Below, piece after piece: positions 25,672 through 33,987 of a DNA stretch of 64,000 nucleotides; positions within the stretch are counted from its first letter, which is position 1; the number at the start of each line of letters is the position of its first letter. Position numbers and translations under genes: made by a program. Source of the DNA: DATHTK01 sp035463295 (GTDB lineage Bacteria; Actinomycetota; Rubrobacteria; Rubrobacterales; Rubrobacteraceae); the NCBI GenBank assembly GCA_035463295.1, contig DATHTK010000028.1, positions 85,888-149,887 of the forward strand, given 5' to 3'. A model generated the notes under the pieces. It made no database searches. It saw nothing but the letters and a program-made list of their open reading frames with translations, and was not told the origin of the DNA.

Positions 25672-26210
25672 CTACCCACGGGTATCAGACTGGCCGCCTG
25701 CAGGCAACAGCTCATACAGCGGGCCTTTGACGTGGACCGGCCTGAACCCAGCCTCGCGGAACGGTTGCGCGTCCAGGCCGTCGTGGGCGAGGACGTAGAG
25801 CGGTGCGCCGTCGCGCGAGATCTTTCTGGCGGCGGTCGCCCCGTAGCGTCGTGGGTGCCGTAGCGGCGGCGCATGGCCCGGATACTCAGGTCTTCAGGCC
25901 AAACGACATCGTTGTAGCGACCGTTCTCGTAGCCCTGGAACGGGTCCACTATAGTAAGGTTCTGGTGTCGCTCCTCGACGAGGAGCATGTACCACAGGCT
26001 GCTCCGCAGGTGCAAGACCGTCGCTTGTGTCGCCGCGTGCTCGGCGACAATGTCGTTGAGCATACCTGCATCTGGAGCATGGCCACGTCGGCGAAGTCCG
26101 GCAACTCCTAAGGGACCACCGTCGGGGCCAGCGTGCGGAGATACAACACGACTGCGCCGACGCCCGTCCCGGCGAGCACCGTCCTCGCCTTTCGCGCCAG
26201 CTCCCCCACC
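25672..26210 (-). pseudogene. DUF2723-like membrane glycosyltransferase gene, internally deleted
   Basis: The upstream end reads GELARKARTVLAGTGVGAVV then LYLRTLAPTVVP, a TAG, and ELPDFADVAMLQMQV. This resembles the N-terminus of DUF2723 proteins (LYLRTLAPTV...). Straight after this, in another frame, comes AEHAATQATVLHLRSSLWYM...NLTIVDPFQGYENGRYND, which looks like the C-terminal domain. A further frameshift leads to DGAPLYVLAHDGLDAQPFRE...KGPLYELLPAGG and TAG 25672. The membrane core (several hundred residues) is gone. Family assignment is from remembered motifs. Confidence 0.55.
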
Positions 26211-26211
26211 T

Positions 26212-26788
26212 ACCCGCCCGCGGGGCGAGGCTCCTCCGGCTGCGGATCAGGTAATATAGCCCTGCTCCTGCTGCTCCGACGACCAACGCCGCGACCACCA
26301 TGTCCGAGTAGGACCTCGCTCACGAGCTCCCAGTTGGCCCCGGGCGCCCACCCGCACCCGATAAGCAGCGCGTTCCACGTGGCCGACCCTGTGGTGGTGA
26401 GCACCGTGAAGCGCAACGCCGGCATCCTCGCCATCCCGGCCGGGATCGAGACGCCACTGCGGACCAGCGGGACCATTCGCGCCCACAAAACCATCGCGCC
26501 GCCGTACTCCGCGAACCAGCGCTCCGCCCGGTCTAGCCGTTCTCCGTCTACACGCAGCCACGAACCGTAGTGCAGCACGAGCGGCCTCCCACCGTAACGG
26601 CCCATAGCGTAGAGTGTCAGCGCCCCGAGCAGGGATCCCAGCGTGGAGGCAGCCTCACGAAGCTGAACGTCTCCTGACCGACAAGGAAGCCCGCCAGGGG
26701 CAAGATCGCCTCCGATGGGATAGGTGGGAAGAGGAGCTCGGCGATAAGCACGAGCACCTCTTCCCAGGTACCCCAGGGCCTCCAGCAT
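26212..26788 (-). pseudogene. DedA/VTT-domain membrane protein gene with three frameshifts
   Basis: Pieces of one DedA-family protein are spread over alternating frames. MLEALGYLG (from ATG 26788) shifts to EEVLVLIAELLFPPIPSEAI, then LPLAGFLVGQETFSFV. It shifts back to STLGSLLGALTLYAMGRYGG, LWARMVPLVRSGVSIPAGMA and TTTGSATWNALLIGCGWAPG. A third shift gives YSDMVVAALVVGAAGAGLYY. All family landmarks (FPPIPSE, R-x-x-P-x-x-R-x-x-x-S-x-x-A-G) survive, so decay is recent or the read is poor. The gene would encode a flippase-like membrane protein if intact. Confidence 0.7.
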
Positions 26789-27168
26789 GTCGAAGACCCA
26801 ACCACTAATCCGAGCGCACCTCCCGAGTACGGAATGAAAACAAGAACCCCGGTGCCCGGAGCTCTTGAGGGAAAGGCCACTGTTCGCCTACCGGAGCGGG
26901 AGCTCACTCGCTTCGTGACGACGACTCGCTCCGTGACGCTCCCGGGTGAATTCACGATCATATAGTCTCACTCTATTTCGCAAGTGGACGGTAAGAGAGT
27001 TCGGGATTCTCCTCATCTCTTGCGTTGAACGGATCCTTATCCGTTCCGCCCCTTACCGTCCTCTTACCTACGAAGGGCAACATTGGTGCGCAGTCGGGTC
27101 CTGTACCCCAGGACGGCCCGGACGGGCCTGGTGGGTCGCGATGCGGAGGAGACGAAAAGGAGGCAAGC

Positions 27169-27852
27169 GTGTTCGGCTACATACTCGTGATGATTCTGGG
27201 CGCCGCCATTTCGGGGATCGCAGCCCTCTGGGTGCGGAGGTCGTACTCGAAGTACTCTAGACGGGCGAGCACCAGCGGCCTAACGGGGGCGCAGACGGCG
27301 CGCATGATCCTGGACCGGAACGGCCTAGAGAGCGTGCGCGTCGAGCCGGTCGCGGGCCAGCTGACCGATCACTACGACCCGCGCAGCAAGGTGGTAAGGC
27401 TCTCCGAAGGCAACTTTGGGAGAAACTCGGTCGCCGCGGTCAGCGTCGCGGCCCACGAGTGCGGGCACGCGATCCAGGACGCCACGGGCTACGTGGCGAT
27501 GAAGCTCAGGGCCGGGCTCTTCCCGGTCGTCAATATCAGCAGCCAGATTTGGATGCCCCTGTTTATCGGGGCGATCTTCATGGGCGTGGGTACAGCCACA
27601 GGCCAGTTTCTCATCCAACTCGCCGCGGTCCTATTCCTGGGAGTGTTAGCGTTCCACGTAGTGACGCTCCCAGTGGAGGTCAACGCCTCCACCCGCGCCT
27701 ACGGTCTTCTGACCCGCTACGGACTCCTTTCGCCCGCGGAGGCCGGCGGCACGAAGCACGTCCTGACGGCGGCGGCGTTCACCTATATTGCAGCGGCCCT
27801 CACTGCCCTGCTCACCTTCGTGTACCTGCTCTTCGTCAGCCAGAACGAGTAG
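27169..27852 (+). CDS. YugP-type zinc metallopeptidase, membrane-bound
   Basis: This 227-residue protein is of the neutral zinc metallopeptidase family (PF04298, B. subtilis YugP). It starts with a membrane helix (GYILVMILGAAISGIAALWV). The active-site helix HECGH in VAAHECGHAIQDATGY supplies two Zn ligands and the catalytic Glu. Further helices (IWMPLFIGAIFMGVGTATG, LIQLAAVLFLGVLAFHVVTL, AAALTALLTFVYLLFV) surround PVEVNASTRAYGLL, where Glu is the likely third ligand. GTG 27169 has AAAAGGAGG 6 nt upstream; the open frame back to 27025 has no ribosome site. It is flanked by pseudogenes yet fully intact. The substrate is unknown. Confidence 0.88.
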   Translation: MFGYILVMILGAAISGIAALWVRRSYSKYSRRASTSGLTGAQTARMILDRNGLESVRVEPVAGQLTDHYDPRSKVVRLSEGNFGRNSVAAVSVAAHECGHAIQDATGYVAMKLRAGLFPVVNISSQIWMPLFIGAIFMGVGTATGQFLIQLAAVLFLGVLAFHVVTLPVEVNASTRAYGLLTRYGLLSPAEAGGTKHVLTAAAFTYIAAALTALLTFVYLLFVSQNE

Positions 27853-27926
27853 TGACGATGGCAGCTGGCTCACAGCCCGGACCCGTCCGCGGGCAAACGG
27901 TAGAGGAGAGGCGACGTCGCCCGATA

Positions 27927-28515
27927 CGACCGCGCGCCCATAACGACGAGGTCCGGATCGGCGAACATCAGGTTCGGACGACCGAGAGTCGACACTCATA
28001 CTACCCAGTCGCCTGCAACGACCTCGACTGCCTGATGGGCTCGTTGGGGTCGACGCCACTGGTTGCCGAGAATGCCCTGGCAACAGCGGCGTCCGAAACC
28101 TTCAAGCGGTCCGGTTTGCCCGTCGCCCTCGTGCTCGACGAGCGCGGCGACATCGCCGAGGGATTCGTGACCCTTGTCAACGTCCTCGAGGCGCTGGTGG
28201 GCGAGGTGCCCAATGCGGACGCCCCACCGGCGGAGAACGCGCCCATCGTACGGCGTGGGGACGGCTCGTGGCTCGGGGACGGGATGCTGGCAGCGGACGA
28301 GCTGAAAGGTAGGCTGGGACTCAAGGAGTTGCCCCGCGAGAAAGTCGGAGACTACCAGACAGTAGGGGTATGTGATGGAGGCCCTCGGGCGCGTCCCGGC
28401 TACTGGGGACCATTTCGAGTGGGACGGGCAATCCTTCGAGGTGGTAGACATGGACGACCGGCGCGTCGACAAGGTGTCTGCGACGCCCACCGGAGAAGTA
28501 AGCAGTATCGGGTAA
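27927..28515 (+). pseudogene. CorC/HlyC-like gene remnant (CBS plus transporter-associated domain)
   Basis: There is no DUF21 membrane domain and no good start. RHSYYPVACNDLD resembles the first CBS core (H-S-R-Y-P-V...DLD). Much of CBS1 is missing, then LVAENALATAASETFKRSGL...VLDERGDIAEGFVTLVNVLE forms CBS2 and RGDGSWLGDGMLAADELKGR begins the CorC/HlyC domain. After QTVG one base is lost and a new frame continues VMEALGRVPATGDHFEWDGQ, then SFEVVDMDDRRVDKV, to TAA 28513. It is a decayed paralogue of the CNNM gene at 21575. Confidence 0.6.
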
Positions 28516-28570
28516 GAACCGTGAGGGGCACAACCGTAAGGGACGAACGCCGGAGGAGGGTACCTAAAGC

Positions 28571-28732
28571 ATGGACGCCACCACGTGGGGCTTGGCTCTG
28601 CTGGGGATCGGCCTCATCATCACCGTCGCCGCCGCCACGCGGGTAGGTTCTGTGAGCACGGCGCTGTTCGCGGTGGGGCTCTCGGCCATGCTGGCGGGCA
28701 CGATGCTACTGGATATGGTCCGCAGGGGATAG
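28571..28732 (+). CDS. two-helix small membrane protein (53 residues)
   Basis: ATG 28571 is preceded by GGAGGAGGG. The product is almost entirely hydrophobic: WGLALLGIGLIITVAAATRV, then TALFAVGLSAMLAGTMLLDM, ending VRRG. It looks like a hairpin of two membrane helices with a short polar turn (GSVS). I recognise no family. It follows the CorC remnant on the same strand; its ribosome site and clean frame suggest it is real. Confidence 0.5.
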   Translation: MDATTWGLALLGIGLIITVAAATRVGSVSTALFAVGLSAMLAGTMLLDMVRRG

Positions 28733-28813
28733 CCCATGACAGTGCCAGAGCGGGAGCTCTCTCCTCGCGTATGCCGCGAGTGGGTAGTTCGGCGGACGAC
28801 AATAGAGTAATCG

Positions 28814-29089
28814 GTGGAAGACTGGGTGCGCACCCTGATGACGTTGGTGCTGACTGTGCTGATAGTGCTCTCGACCGTCTTATCCATGTCGATGGTGTTC
28901 GTCGTGGCAAGCGGTCTTGCGACCGCGCTCGTCTACGCCTCGACCGATGACGTGGTGGCGGGGTTGGCAGTGGGCTTGCTCGTTGGGCTCATAACCCTCG
29001 TTGGTCTCGGCCTGCTCACGCCGGACCAACTTGGAATGGTTCTCCAAGAAGAGGTCCCTGCTCGAGACCATCTTCTGGATCTTGTGTAG
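28814..29089 (+). CDS. small membrane protein, unknown function
   Basis: This 91-residue protein starts at GTG 28814 and has two long hydrophobic stretches: TLMTLVLTVLIVLSTVLSMS to about residue 40, and VVAGLAVGLLVGLITLVGLG. A polar acidic C-terminus (QEEVPARDHLLDLV) follows. TAGAGT lies 5 nt before the GTG and could be a -10 box of a leaderless mRNA, but this is weak. No family is recognised. The next gene follows 42 nt later on the same strand. Confidence 0.45.
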   Translation: MEDWVRTLMTLVLTVLIVLSTVLSMSMVFVVASGLATALVYASTDDVVAGLAVGLLVGLITLVGLGLLTPDQLGMVLQEEVPARDHLLDLV

Positions 29090-29131
29090 CGGTGCTCTCT
29101 GGCGAGAGCTTCCGGAGCGGAGCGTGAGGCT

Positions 29132-31150
29132 TTGATCCTGGCGAAGTTCGTACAGTCCACCTTCACTGAGGTCTCCTTCACCTCCTTCTTGGGCACGCTC
29201 TTCTTGTTCATGGTGCCCGGGGTGGTGCTGGTGCGCTGGTTTTGCGAGGAGCACCTGTCTGGACTGGTTATGGTTCCAGTCTCTTTCGCCATCAGCATGG
29301 GAATCTTCGCCCTTCTGGGTGTACCCTTTCTCGTACTGCACCAGAGCCTCGAACTCTACCTCTGGACCGCAGGCGCGATCGTCGCAGCATGTCTGATAAC
29401 GGCTGTGCTCAAGCCGCTCCGCGGCAAGCCTACCGCGCAGACCGGTGCCCGGAGCAGTTCCTACGTAATCTGGCTCTGGATCTGCTTTCTGTTGCTCAGC
29501 ATAGCCCTAGCTTCTGTGTCCCGGATGAGGATGCCGTACCCCTACGATGACATCTGGGTCTATCTGGCATGGGTGCGAGAGTTCCTGAGCGCGGACAAAC
29601 TTGCACTTCACGAGCCCTACTTCGGCAACCCAATCGGTACGTCGCGGGCCCAGATCAACGGGTGGTTGCTCGAGCAAGCCGCCTTCTCCACAGTCTCCGG
29701 CATCGATCCGGTGGATTTGGTCTTGAGGCATCTGGCGCCGACGTTGGTAGTGATGTCCCTGCTCGCTTTCTACGCGCTGGCGCGGGTCCTCTTTAAGAGC
29801 GAGACGGCGGCTCTCCTGGCCGGCTCTCTGTACGCGCTTGGCCTTCTGATACATCTCGGCCCCAGGGGTAATCTCGTGGGCCGCATCGCAGAAGACAAGT
29901 TCATCGCCTGGTTTCTCTTCTTACCCGTAGGGCTCATCTTCGCTTTTCTCTTCCTTGAGAGCCTCAAGCTTCGGTATCTGACGCTCTTCGCATTCTCTTG
30001 CTGGGCGGTAGTGGCCATCCACCCCATGGGATTGGCGATCCTCGGCCTGTGTACGGCCGGGTTTGGTCTCTTTCATCTGGCGCTCAACCTGCGGGATAGA
30101 GAGGCTTGGATAAGAACGGCGAGCCTGGGAGGGGCACTCCTTAGCGTACTTCTGGCGCCGCTTCTGTACCTTCTGGTTACAGGCGACTCGCTCGTCGCTG
30201 TACTGAAGTCCGCCGACATCAATAGCGGAGATCCCGACGTGCTTGCCAACATGGTGTTCGTAAGGCCGGAATGGCAGCGAGTACTCGAGCTCGGGGACAA
30301 CTACTATATGGTGCACCCAGTACAGGTGCTGGACCCCGCCATACTGGTCGCCTTCGCGGTGGGGCTACCGTTCCTGTTCTGGCGCCTGAAGCACAGCTTG
30401 GCAGCGCAGTTGCTCCTTGGGATGCTCTTGGTACCGACCGTAGTGTGTTTCGTTCCCCCTATCGCCACCTTCGTCGGGGACCACGTCATCGTGCCTGGGC
30501 AGATGTGGCGTCTGGCGTGGCCCGTACCCCTAGCGGCCTTTCTGACCCTAGGTTGGATGGTCTGGGCGATGATGCGTTACGCACAAATCGGTTTGAACAC
30601 GGCCGTAGGGTCGTGCCGCATCGGCCAGTTCTTGCCCCTGATGATCGTATGCGCCTTGATGGTGGCGGTCGCGCCAGCATCCACAGCCGAGGCCAAGGCT
30701 ATTTACCACACAGTAAGAGGGATAGAGAACTCAGGCCCGTGCTTCGATCCCGTCTTCGGCTGGATGCAGGACAACATAAAGGAAGAGAGCGTTGTGCTCG
30801 CGCCGGACTTGGAGAACACGTGCATCCCGGCGTACTCGGCCCAGGCAAACGTGGTGAGCTTGAGAGGAGGTCTGCTACTGGGAGTTCTTCCCGCTCTGGA
30901 GAAGCGTGTGCCCGACCAGATCGAGGTGCCCAGGGGAGCGCTGGATGTGCGCAGCTTCTTCTCCCACTCTACCCTGGAGGAGAAGGTTCGGATCATCCAG
31001 CGCTCCGAGGTGGACTACGTGATGGTTCCGGCTGACTCCTCCCTTGACGGGTCACTGAAGAGTCAGCCCGGGTTCGCAGCTATGGACACCCCTGTGGATG
31101 CTGTAGAGAGATACAATGTGTATGCGGTGAACCGTTACAGGCTCAACTGA
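29132..31150 (+). CDS. large GT-C-like polytopic membrane protein
   Basis: This 672-residue protein has about 14 membrane helices and an extracytoplasmic C-terminal domain of about 150 residues after HTVRGIENSGPCFDPVFGW. An early loop holds RMPYPYDDIWVYLAWVREFL, where the DD/W pattern resembles the catalytic acidic loop of GT-C glycosyltransferases and ArnT-like enzymes. The C-terminal region (SVVLAPDLENTCIPAYSAQA) resembles the periplasmic domains that end such proteins. I therefore suggest a lipid-linked sugar transferase, without a named family. TTG 29132 follows GGAGCGGAGCGTGAGG. It stands alone; base use looks slightly less GC-rich than the neighbours. Confidence 0.6.
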   Translation: MILAKFVQSTFTEVSFTSFLGTLFLFMVPGVVLVRWFCEEHLSGLVMVPVSFAISMGIFALLGVPFLVLHQSLELYLWTAGAIVAACLITAVLKPLRGKPTAQTGARSSSYVIWLWICFLLLSIALASVSRMRMPYPYDDIWVYLAWVREFLSADKLALHEPYFGNPIGTSRAQINGWLLEQAAFSTVSGIDPVDLVLRHLAPTLVVMSLLAFYALARVLFKSETAALLAGSLYALGLLIHLGPRGNLVGRIAEDKFIAWFLFLPVGLIFAFLFLESLKLRYLTLFAFSCWAVVAIHPMGLAILGLCTAGFGLFHLALNLRDREAWIRTASLGGALLSVLLAPLLYLLVTGDSLVAVLKSADINSGDPDVLANMVFVRPEWQRVLELGDNYYMVHPVQVLDPAILVAFAVGLPFLFWRLKHSLAAQLLLGMLLVPTVVCFVPPIATFVGDHVIVPGQMWRLAWPVPLAAFLTLGWMVWAMMRYAQIGLNTAVGSCRIGQFLPLMIVCALMVAVAPASTAEAKAIYHTVRGIENSGPCFDPVFGWMQDNIKEESVVLAPDLENTCIPAYSAQANVVSLRGGLLLGVLPALEKRVPDQIEVPRGALDVRSFFSHSTLEEKVRIIQRSEVDYVMVPADSSLDGSLKSQPGFAAMDTPVDAVERYNVYAVNRYRLN

Positions 31151-31635
31151 TAAAGCTAGAGATTCTGTTGAGAATTAGCCGGAAGGCTTCTTGAGCGTGC
31201 GTGGTCCAAATAGAACCGTTGCCATCCACGTTCCGCACCCTCTTGTGCGCCGTTGAGTATTTTCTTCTCGACACCCACAATATGTGTAATTTGCCTGCAA
31301 GAGAGGATATTCGATCGCCTCGAATGCTTGGTTTGGCTCGTATGGGGCAGCAGCCAGACAAACGCGCTGCAAGTTGGGCGAACAACCCCGCGCTGCGGGT
31401 TTCGGTGCCGGTCTGGTCGAGTAGCGGCTTAACTGGCCCTTCGGTCCAGACGGTTCCTGCGAAGTTCTCATGATACGGGTTTCCCGGCGCAGGGCGGATA
31501 TGGTAGGGGCAACCGAGCGAAGGGGGTGAGTGATGACGTTGGTGCGCGTAAACAGGTCCGACTCCGGCGGGGGGAGCACCATCCCCGCCCTTGAGGACGT
31601 CGCCGGCTACCCCCGGTTCTGAGTCGGGGCGTTGG
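31151..31635. other. gene-free stretch, partly AT-richer
   Basis: Between the GT-C-like gene and gtrA-like gene no supported gene is present. The first 200 bases are noticeably lower in GC. A 29-codon frame at 31532-31621 (MTLVRVNRSDSGG...) has GAAGGGGGTGAG just before ATG, but the peptide is not recognisable. No terminator with a T-tract was seen. Confidence 0.3.
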
Positions 31636-32076
31636 TCAGGCCTTCTTCGGGCGGAAGACAAAGAGCCGGAGGAACAGGAAGCTCACCGTCGAGGCGACCG
31701 CCATGGAGACCACCTTTGCCACGTTGCCGCTGACGAGCGGCGAGAGATCGGTGTGGGCCACGAGGGCGTGAGCTACGAGCCAGAGCAAGGCGTTGCCCAC
31801 CCCGACGTTGAGTAGCCCCTGGGCGGTGAACATGCCCACCTGCCGGGCGTCGTGGCGGGCCTCGTCCCTGAAGGTCCACCGGGTGTTCCACAGGTAGCTG
31901 TTGGCGTTCGCCAGAACCAACGCCGCGACGTTGTAGGCGACGAGTAGCTCCGGGCTATGGGTGGACCACAGTAGCAGAAGCAGGTTGAAAACGCCCACGT
32001 CTACCAGCATGTTGGAGGCTCCGACGAGCGAGAACTGGGCGTACTTGAGCCCCGTCTGTTTGTGAGAGTCACGCAT
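31636..32076 (-). CDS. GtrA-family membrane protein
   Basis: This 146-residue protein has four membrane helices, as usual for GtrA (lipid-linked sugar translocation or surface polysaccharide modification). YAQFSLVGASNMLVDVGVFN is the typical first helix. Helix 2 contains ALVLANANSYLWNTRWTFRD with the conserved N-Y-x-x-N-x-x-W-T-F pattern. Helix 4 is VSMAVASTVSFLFLRLFVF. ATG 32076 gives the standard length; upstream codons in frame have no ribosome site. It might act with the GT-C-like protein encoded upstream on the other strand. Confidence 0.85.
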   Translation of the reverse strand: MRDSHKQTGLKYAQFSLVGASNMLVDVGVFNLLLLLWSTHSPELLVAYNVAALVLANANSYLWNTRWTFRDEARHDARQVGMFTAQGLLNVGVGNALLWLVAHALVAHTDLSPLVSGNVAKVVSMAVASTVSFLFLRLFVFRPKKA

Positions 32077-32236
32077 CAGCCCGGAGACTTTACCGGAGGC
32101 TCTGCGCCCCGATGGTGTCTCAGCGCACTTCCGCGAAGCCTCTCGCGGTGTGGACCTGTCTCCGGGCGCGAATACCCTCGTCGGATAACGCACGTGGGAC
32201 GTGGCCAGATTTAGGGTGGACCTGGGGTACGTGTCG

Positions 32237-32884
32237 TTAGCGTATGGTCCCGGAGCTCTTACCGATGACGGCATAGAGCGGGTCCGAGAAGACGCGACGC
32301 GGGCTCCGGTCGAGGCTGGCGATGTCATTGAAGTTGCCCGCCTCTTCGAGGTAGCGCTCGACGAGTTGCATGTGGCCGCGGGCGTCCAGCTGGTGCCAGA
32401 TGGCGACCGCCTTGCTGGGAAAACAACGGTTCGAGAACGTAATGATTGCCGGGGAGCCGACCCGCAAGACCCGTCCGACTTCGCGCAACACCTCCACGGG
32501 CCGGGTCAGGTAGTCGATCGAGACGCAGATCCCGACCCCGTCGAACTCCGCGTCCCCGAACGGCAGGTGAGGCTCCTTGTTCAGGTTCCGGACCAGGTAG
32601 GCGTCGAGCCTCTCGTTGCTCCGCAACTCGGCCTCGTTTATGCCGAGCCCGACCACGCGGCGGTATTCGACCTCGGGCGGCAGATGGCTGATCCAGCTGC
32701 TCATCAGATCCAGTATCTCGCCGCCCGGCGGAAAGAACTCGCGGTAGAGTTGCGTGACTGCGGCTATCGCCCCGTCGTCGATGTGGGTGACGTAGCGCGG
32801 CAGCCGGTAGAACTCCTCGTCCGGCGACTCGTCGTAGCGCCGGAAGGCCCCCGGGGGCAGTCGCATCTCCGCGCTCTCCTCCAT
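32237..32884 (-). CDS. class I SAM-dependent methyltransferase
   Basis: This 215-residue cytoplasmic enzyme has a weak motif I (GEILDLMSSWISHLP, where the glycine loop is degenerate), an acidic motif II region (VVGLGINEAELRSN), motif III/IV around LPFGDAEFDGVGICVSIDYL, and EVLREVGRVLRVGSPAIITF as the late strand typical of Methyltransf_11. The substrate is unknown. ATG 32884 is preferred to TTG 32908. The Nudix gene is divergent, 82 bp away. Confidence 0.75.
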   Translation of the reverse strand: MEESAEMRLPPGAFRRYDESPDEEFYRLPRYVTHIDDGAIAAVTQLYREFFPPGGEILDLMSSWISHLPPEVEYRRVVGLGINEAELRSNERLDAYLVRNLNKEPHLPFGDAEFDGVGICVSIDYLTRPVEVLREVGRVLRVGSPAIITFSNRCFPSKAVAIWHQLDARGHMQLVERYLEEAGNFNDIASLDRSPRRVFSDPLYAVIGKSSGTIR

Positions 32885-32966
32885 AGTATCGACGAACCTA
32901 CACAACAAGATGTTCGTCGTCTGTGATAGCGTCTACCCTGTGTCTTCGTTGTTGTAACCTCTCGGC

Positions 32967-33419
32967 ATGGACGCTGTACGGACGGGCAGACACTTTACGG
33001 TCGCGGTCTTCGTGGTGTCCGGACAGAAGGTGCTCCTGCATCGGCACCGCAAACTCGGGATGTGGCTGCCGCCCGGCGGTCACATTGAGAAGAATGAGTT
33101 GCCCGACGAGGCGGCTGTGCGCGAGGTGCTCGAGGAGACCGGCGTCGAGGTCGAGCTAGTGGGGGAGAGGCGCGAGGACGTCGAGGACCCGGTTCAACTC
33201 CACCGGCCGGCGGGGGTGCAGCTCGAGAACATCGGCCCCGGCCACCAACATATAGACCTGATCTACTTCGCCAGGCCTCTTGGTTCCACGGAGATCCACC
33301 CCGACTACAGCGGGGATGAGGTCGGATGGTACGGTCCGGAGGACTGGAATACCCTGGCCGTCAACGCAGAGGTCAGGGGCTGGTGCGAGAGGGCACTCTC
33401 CGCCCTGAACGCCCGATAA
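32967..33419 (+). CDS. Nudix hydrolase
   Basis: This 150-residue hydrolase has a complete Nudix box G-x5-E-x7-R-E-V-x-E-E-x-G-V in GHIEKNELPDEAAVREVLEE followed by TGVEV. It cleaves a nucleoside diphosphate linked to another group with Mg2+; the substrate is unknown. MWLPPGGHIE is the usual lead-in. It starts at ATG 32967 without a clear Shine-Dalgarno sequence. The downstream cupin and photolyase genes are on the same strand but 157 nt away. Confidence 0.9.
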   Translation: MDAVRTGRHFTVAVFVVSGQKVLLHRHRKLGMWLPPGGHIEKNELPDEAAVREVLEETGVEVELVGERREDVEDPVQLHRPAGVQLENIGPGHQHIDLIYFARPLGSTEIHPDYSGDEVGWYGPEDWNTLAVNAEVRGWCERALSALNAR

Positions 33420-33576
33420 GAGGCATTGCGCGGCGTTTGTTGCCTCGGAACGGAGTTCGGCCGAGAAATACACCAAAGATACCTCGTTTGGGGGATGCAT
33501 CCGCTCCCCTCTCTCCTCGATACTGAGGATGTAATCGAGTGCACCGTCTGCGGGTAGTGAGATAGAAGGAGAGATC

Positions 33577-33951
33577 ATGACCCAAATGATCGCCAAGGAG
33601 GATCTTCCTCACATAGTCGCCAGGGAAGAGCTCCCTTACGCCACGATCGCGCACAGGTTCGAAGGATACCGTTACGGCGGTGTGAACGCGTCGTTCTTCC
33701 TGGTGGACAGCCCGCCCGGGGGTGGCCCGGTCCTGCACACCCACCCCTACGAGGAGATCTTCATCATGCTTGAGGGTGACGCTACCTTTACGGTCGGCGA
33801 CGCTACGATCGAGGCTAGCGCCGGCCAGATCGTGGTTGCACCAGCGGGTGTGCCCCACAAGTTCGTCAACTCCGGGAGCGGGCCGCTGAGGCAGGTCGAT
33901 ATCCATCCCGCGGGACGCATCCAGCAGGTCAATGTCCCGGAGGACGCCTGA
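33577..33951 (+). CDS. cupin-domain protein
   Basis: This 124-residue single-domain cupin has motif 1 GPVLHTHPYEEIFIMLEG (two His and Glu metal ligands) and motif 2 GQIVVAPAGVPHKFVN (third His). It should bind a divalent metal; enzymatic versus sensory role cannot be decided. GAAGGAGAGATC leads into ATG 33577. It lies 36 nt upstream of the photolyase gene and is probably co-transcribed. Confidence 0.9.
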   Translation: MTQMIAKEDLPHIVAREELPYATIAHRFEGYRYGGVNASFFLVDSPPGGGPVLHTHPYEEIFIMLEGDATFTVGDATIEASAGQIVVAPAGVPHKFVNSGSGPLRQVDIHPAGRIQQVNVPEDA

Positions 33952-33987
33952 CCACCTGGTTGCTCGAGAGCAAGAGACGCGGGGACA

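Noticed and set aside
31532..31621. Short frame MTLVRVNRSDSGG as truncated Hsp20
   Set aside because: Only the first few residues resemble Hsp20 starts and nothing else matches.
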